Source of the DNA: Corticium candelabrum | Lineage: Eukaryota > Porifera > Homoscleromorpha > Homosclerophorida > Plakinidae | Reading direction: 5' to 3' | Length of the DNA: 64,000 nucleotides | Assembly (NCBI RefSeq): GCF_963422355.1 | Contig: NC_085087.1 | Coordinates: 1,641,521 to 1,705,520, forward strand | Part shown: piece by piece, positions 59,103-64,000 of the stretch | How the letters are laid out: each line of letters begins with the position of its first letter | Position numbering within the stretch: the first letter of the stretch is position 1 | The notes under the pieces: model-generated | Told to the model about the DNA's origin: nothing | The model's database searches: none | What the model saw: only the letters and a program-made list of their open reading frames with translations | Program-made: the position numbers and the translations under genes

Positions 59103-60290
59103 CATAGCAGTATTACCCGTATAACCAGTGCTCTACAGTATAGGATGAATTATTGGCGAGGAACTCATTTGGCAAATTGACAGATTTTGCAGTGAGCACC
59201 AATATACAATCTGCCATTAATTAAGTTAATTTGACCACCGAGATATGTTGACGTCATCACCCACGAGGATCAGATTATAATGGTGATGTGGTGGTACGTC
59301 ACTTGGATGAGGCCACACATGGTAACTGCTGCTTGTCGTTTGTTGAGTTTAAACCCTGCCTAACAGAGAGGTTAAACATGAGAATGAGGCCGTGAAGCTA
59401 TGAAGCAGGAAGAGGTATGCGGGTCAAGTTCTTTACACTGACACAGCAATTCTTCATCAATACAGTAGTTGGAGACCAGTAAGTTATAGAAATGTGATGG
59501 CCACAAACGCAGCTGGCAAATGCAAAGTTCTCCGTGACAACCACTTAACTAGTGGGTGGGAAATATCGTGCATATATCAATTATCAAACAACAACGTATA
59601 ACCACCAAATATAATCCACCAATATCTTTTCCGTCAATTTCTTATTAAACCACCAAAAATTCTTGCTAATGTTTCACCTGATATGGCATTTCCCACCATG
59701 TTTAGATACCAAACATGTTTCATTCTAAACAGAGTCTTCCTGGTGGTGAAACACCCTAGGTTTCTACATGTACAGAATTGCAGTCTGATGGTCTATTAGT
59801 GCAAGTGCAGAAGCATTAAAAATGTTAAATCAGGTAGTCACTTCCACCCACATCCTTCAAAGTGACACAATTCTGAAATACAACAATAAACAATGCCAAT
59901 ACTTTATGATAAGTAAGTGCTGCCCATGCAAACTCAGAAGAGTACAGCAATATTGTATGGTTGTGGTGTTTGCAGTTAGGAGGTGTTACCCCAATATACT
60001 CTGTAATGCTCAAAGTTACAAAAGCAGTCTGTAGCCCATGACTAGACTTTGTGTAGATTCACACAATCAAGCAAGGTTAAATTACTATGCCAACCTAAAC
60101 TTCTAACTTCACTTAAATGGATTTTTCTCAGCTGCACCAATCCAATGGTAAATAAGCTATGCACAATCAGAATAGAAACGTCTTTTTTCTACATGCCATA
60201 ATTGTACACATACATATGCCATTTATGTCATTTTACATTTTACATTAGAGATGATAATTTTGGCAATGGGACAATATATCCACAAGATAA
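59103..60290. other. No gene recognised
   Basis: AT-rich stretch between the MITE and the kanadaptin-like exons. It may contain the last exon or 3' UTR of that gene, but no convincing coding segment was found. Confidence 0.4.
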
Positions 60291-60300
60291 AAAAGCTCAC

Positions 60301-61569
60301 CCGTTCCTCGTCTGATGTAGATCCGTGAGACAAGCGTCGTTTTTCTTTCATTCTGTGTCGTTTCTCTCTTCTCTTTTTCTACAAAAGGTATATCACTCAA
60401 CAAATTTTGAAAGTCTATTCTCAAGTCATTTCATTACTCGCTTGGCTTCTACTCTCTCCTCGACACCATCATCTTCTTCCAATTCATCTACATCAACTAT
60501 GCTAACACTCTCAACTACTGCATGGTCAGGCTTCATAGGACCATACACACGTGGCTTATCCACAGTGATCTCGTCTGCTAAACTTTTGTTCTCCTTGGGC
60601 ACTCTATTTGTGACATCATGATCACCACCATCTAATGAATCTATTATGTCTTTATTTTCATCAAATTTAGTCCAACCAGGATTAACTGTAATGTTTCTTG
60701 AACTGGCTGATGAGATTTCTTTGTGTGTACTCTGTTTGCTCATTTCCATATTTCCATGACCATCTGTGTGTTTAGGGTTTTCTACAGCATCAGTATTGTC
60801 TCTGTCCAACATAAACTCTGTTATTGATGAAGGTCGTGCTATGTCTACTAATCGTTGGAGCTGTAGTTCTTCTTTCCTGAGTTGACTAACCTTCTGTTTG
60901 ATCTTTCGTACTGTTGATGGGTCCACAATAATGTCTATGTGCTGCATGTAGTCATCTAAAGAGTCTACAGCACCAGATGCAGCTGCAACAAACAAATAAC
61001 AAAAAAGTTACTGCAATATACCGTACACATCCAGCCACACGATAGCAAGTATCAATATGCCTACAAATGGTCATGTTGGTTATTGATTCAAAGCAAACAA
61101 GCATGCAGCTACTTATAAATCATAGCAATCAACAACAACTATTTAATACATAAAACAAGTGGAACCCCAATGTCAACACAATCACTGGAACCACACAAAC
61201 TGGTCCAGACAGCAAGATGGTTGAATAAATTCAAAACAAAAACTTACTGAAATGCACACAATTTTCTATCATACTTTGAAAAAAGCAAATTGTTCTCAAT
61301 TGTAATTTGATGGATTTACAGATATGATCACAAACCAAAGTTTCACTGTAATACACCTACCAAGTCTGTTCCTTGCCAGTTGCTCCTCATAGTCAGCAAT
61401 CTCTTTCTGAAGCATTGCAAGTTGCTTAGACTAGCAAAACATAATAATACGTCATCATTCTGCATGATATAGACAGACATCAATGTAGCACCAACCAAAG
61501 AGTCAAAGGTCTCCACTGTTTCTTGAAATTTGCCAGCTTTCATCATTCTAATTTGCCGTTTGTGCTCAA
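60301..61569 (-). CDS. Kanadaptin (SLC4A1AP)-like protein, C-terminal exons
   Basis: Exons 61569-61496, 61430-61361, 60982-60437 and 60378-60301, all GT-AG and in phase (..TTTG|TCTAAG.., ..CTTG|CTGCAT.., ..AAGCGA|AAAAAG..). The product has EHKRQIRMMKAGKFQETVET, a coiled-coil SKQLAMLQKEIADYEEQLAR, the motif AVDSLDDYMQHI, a second helix KIKQKVSQLRKEELQLQRLV followed by DIARPS, a long acidic linker, and a basic C-terminus KRKKRREKRHRMKEKRR. The DSLD-YM..LRKEE..L..L..IARP pattern resembles kanadaptin C-termini, a nuclear protein with an upstream FHA domain that is not in this window. Both ends are incomplete. Orthology is a reasoned guess. Confidence 0.65.
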
Positions 61570-61742
61570 CTAAAACAATAATCTATAGTTGAGCACACAA
61601 ACGAAGGTTCCAAATGACATGAAGAAATGAAGATCACTAAGCACCAGAAGTATATGTATATATATAGAACATGTACTTGTACATACGCATGTGTTTGCGG
61701 TGAATCCATAACCTTCCCACATTCTAGCTGATCACTATTAAC

Positions 61743-63340
61743 TTAAAAAGGGTAACTGCAATGCAAGAATCAAAAATTCTTTTATGTTGGAAATCGATAG
61801 TTCTAGTTGCATACATAACAGGAAAAATAGTTTAGATTTTAAAGTTAAGTCTTCGCTGAGATATAGCAGGTCAAAGTTGGTTCCGATTCTTCAAGTTCCG
61901 GTAATGCGTTATAATGGGCGTGTGTTGTGTGACATCACAGAGGGAAAACTCCACGCTAGCATGTATTGTAAACAAAGGAATACGTGGTGAAAGAATGGTT
62001 CGGTGTTGCGTGGCTGCAAGATGCACCAATTCGCGCAAGTGATATGCAATCGTGTTTCGATTTCCGAAGATCCTCAAGCTAAGAGTGGGAATAGCAAATA
62101 CGGAGGACAATTGCAGAGACATTTGTGTCATCCGGGCAACTACTACTGAGTACGACGCGTCCTACTGAGTGGACAGGAGTCTGTAGTAGCCACTTTTAGC
62201 CTGATTGCTTCAAGATATGTACAGCCAGGTCTTTAAAGAGCTTGGTCTGGGTTGTAGAAGAGCCGAAATTGAGGCCACCATTTTCCAACTACCTGCCTCC
62301 ACACTTCAAGATCGCAACACTCTGGAACCTTCGCAAAAGAAAGGAGAACCGTATTTGAAAAGTGGGAGGGTAAGGAAGACTCTCGCGCAGGACTAAAAGT
62401 ACTGCAAATGGCTAGGAAAGGTCAGACTCCTGATGACTATAGATAGACTCGCCTCTCGATCATCATGTGTAGTGAATGCAGTCGTATGCGTTACAGTATA
62501 GTGTACAATGAAGTCAAACCTTGTGTCAACGTGAATTCAATGTACAAACTTCAACTCATTTTGTTCTCTTTCTCACAGCAATAGAGTTTTGCATGAACTC
62601 ACCAGTACACTGTCCCACTATTGTTGCTAGTATTCGACATTATTATCACGTCATTATTTGAGACAACCTCAAATACATTTTGACCGCACACGCACTCCAA
62701 ACAAGTACGTATCCATCATCTCACAACAACCGCAGCTGCACCTGTGATGGTTGTTTACTTACCTGGATGTGCATCAATTACGTTTGCTACTCCTGCTACT
62801 CCTACTTCTACACTGTACTTGCGATGATGACAGGCTATCGGGTAGCCTGTCCTCTTCCTCGTCTGCTTCCAAGGCAGCAGGCAATCTCAAAGCTTCAGAG
62901 ACACTGTCGCTGAACTCGAACCTGTGTGGTCTAATCACTATATAATGGCTCCCAGCAGATCTTCTCCATCCTGCGATTCATGGGATGACTGAACGTTATC
63001 ATCTCGTAAAAACCTCCAGAGGGCTCTTCAGAAGAATCGCTGTTGCTGCCGTCACCTCTACCCTAACAGGGTTGCCTTAGATATTAAGATGTAGTCATTT
63101 TTACAGGCCGCTGACTATACATACAGACACATGGTCTCCTCTCTGTGATGTCACATTACACCACGCCCATTATAATGTGTTACCGAAACTTGAAGAACCG
63201 GAAGCAACTTTGACCTGCTATATCTCAGCGAAGACTTAACTTAAAAATCTAAAACTATTTTTCCTGTCATGTATGCAACTAGAACTATCAATTTCTAACA
63301 TAAAAGAATTCTTGATTTTTGAATTGCAGTTACCCTTTAA
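61743..63340. mobile_element. Kolobok/THAP-like DNA transposon remnant (1.6 kb, ~200-bp inverted repeats)
   Basis: Left end AAAGGGTAACTGCAATGCAA (61747) and right end its inverse (to 63338); the arms align for about 200 bp (for example GCTGAGATATAGCAGGTCAA at 61856 and inverted at about 63230). TTAA lies at both borders (61743-61746, 63337-63340). Just inside the left arm, ATG at 61995 starts MVRCCVAARCTNSRK, a stop, then VFRFPK, the C..C and FP pattern of a THAP zinc finger. TTAA plus THAP points to Kolobok. The rest of the interior (62205-62945) has only short frames. In an intron of, or upstream of, the kanadaptin-like gene. Confidence 0.72.
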
Positions 63341-63545
63341 ACTGTTCAAACAAATATCCAATATGCATACAAATAGACTATATTCCAAGCAGACATCCTA
63401 CTCTTTCCTAACTAGAACATGAGTCACATAAGTACATTACAAGGTAAATAACACATAATACTGATGGCTGCCATTGAAAAAACTAACTGATGCAATCAAA
63501 TAAGTAGTAATAGTTTGCAGATTACAAACATGGCTAGAGCATGTG

Positions 63546-63721
63546 TAAAGCCTGGTTCACAACATTAATGCTGACGCCGACGTTGACGCTGATGCTGGAA
63601 TAGAAATGAATCCTATTCCAGCATCAGCGTCAACATCAAAGGATGCCGCCTGTGTCAAGGCGGTGTGTATGATGTTGACGTTCAGCTGAATGTCAGCGTC
63701 AATACTGTGAACCGACCTTAA
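63546..63721. mobile_element. Harbinger-type MITE (170 bp, TAA duplication)
   Basis: The element 63549-63718 has ends AGCCTGGTTCACA and, reversed, AGGTCGGTTCACA; TAA at both borders. The interior is a strong palindrome (GCTGATGCTGGAATAG versus CTATTCCAGCATCAGC) with GACGCTGA-type motifs like those in the MITE at 33107. Confidence 0.82.
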
Positions 63722-64000
63722 ATTCACATGCACGTCACAAATGTCTACTGTAAGTTAATTAAAAGAAACAAAGAAGAGAACTTTTGCAAACACACATTTG
63801 TACACACTGAGTATGTCCTTAGCTTTTATTCTAGTTAAACCCTAACAGAACTGGTAAATTAAAGTAAAATTAATCAAAACATAAGAAATGCCACTGTGGC
63901 ATAGAAACAAGTAACAGGCTGATCTCACAAATAACCTGATAAATACCACAATGATAGTATTGTCACCAAATATAGAGTAAAGAAGAGACAATCACCTCCT

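Overview
This is a window of animal (metazoan) genomic DNA, not prokaryotic DNA. Genes are split into short exons with GT-AG introns, the sequence is AT-rich, tetranucleotide (CAGA)n and dinucleotide (TG)n/(TA)n microsatellites are frequent, and much of the window is decayed transposable elements. The host proteins are animal-type (CBL, SMG9). An invertebrate, perhaps a sponge or other early-branching animal, would fit, but the species cannot be read from the sequence.

Four host genes are supported by splice-consistent exon models that I assembled by hand. (1) CBL E3 ubiquitin ligase, minus strand: exons at 13376-12841, 12150-11872, 11807-11670, 8052-7575 and 304-<1; its 3' end lies outside the window. 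(2) SMG9, a nonsense-mediated mRNA decay factor, plus strand: 13 exons from 15355 to 39507 that sum to exactly 560 codons. CBL and SMG9 start head-to-head about 2 kb apart. (3) A small ankyrin-repeat protein, minus strand: four exons, 43733-40001, 157 aa, convergent with SMG9 and ending about 0.5 kb from it. (4) A kanadaptin (SLC4A1AP)-like C-terminal part, minus strand: exons between 61569 and 60301, continuing beyond the window.

The rest is mostly mobile DNA in introns and intergenic space. There are six fragments of non-LTR retrotransposons in two families, both with a reverse transcriptase followed by a zinc-knuckle/nuclease-like C-terminus. The largest cluster, 47.6-57.7 kb, holds two copies meeting tail-to-tail and a third just beyond. 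One copy encodes a 2A-like motif. There is a whole PIF/Harbinger element with two genes (29706-32520, TTA target duplication) inside SMG9, plus several Harbinger-type MITEs. Other elements are two dead Tc1/mariner transposases with a related 511-bp MITE, a THAP/Kolobok-like 1.6-kb element with about 200-bp inverted repeats, hAT remnants and hAT MITEs, pogo-like MITEs with a CENP-B-type helix-turn-helix remnant, a Helitron-like 3' end, and long perfect foldbacks.

Region by region: 1-7.5 kb, CBL intron 4 with Tc1 and retrotransposon debris; 7.5-13.4 kb, CBL coding exons; 13.4-15.3 kb, the divergent promoter region carrying a 705-bp element with an 8-bp target duplication; 15.3-39.5 kb, SMG9, whose 10-kb intron 2 is a repeat graveyard; 40-43.7 kb, the ankyrin gene; 43.7-47.5 kb, largely featureless; 47.5-58 kb, the retrotransposon cluster; 58.6-59.1 kb, a Tc1-type MITE; 60.3-64 kb, the kanadaptin-like gene with the THAP element and a MITE in an intron.
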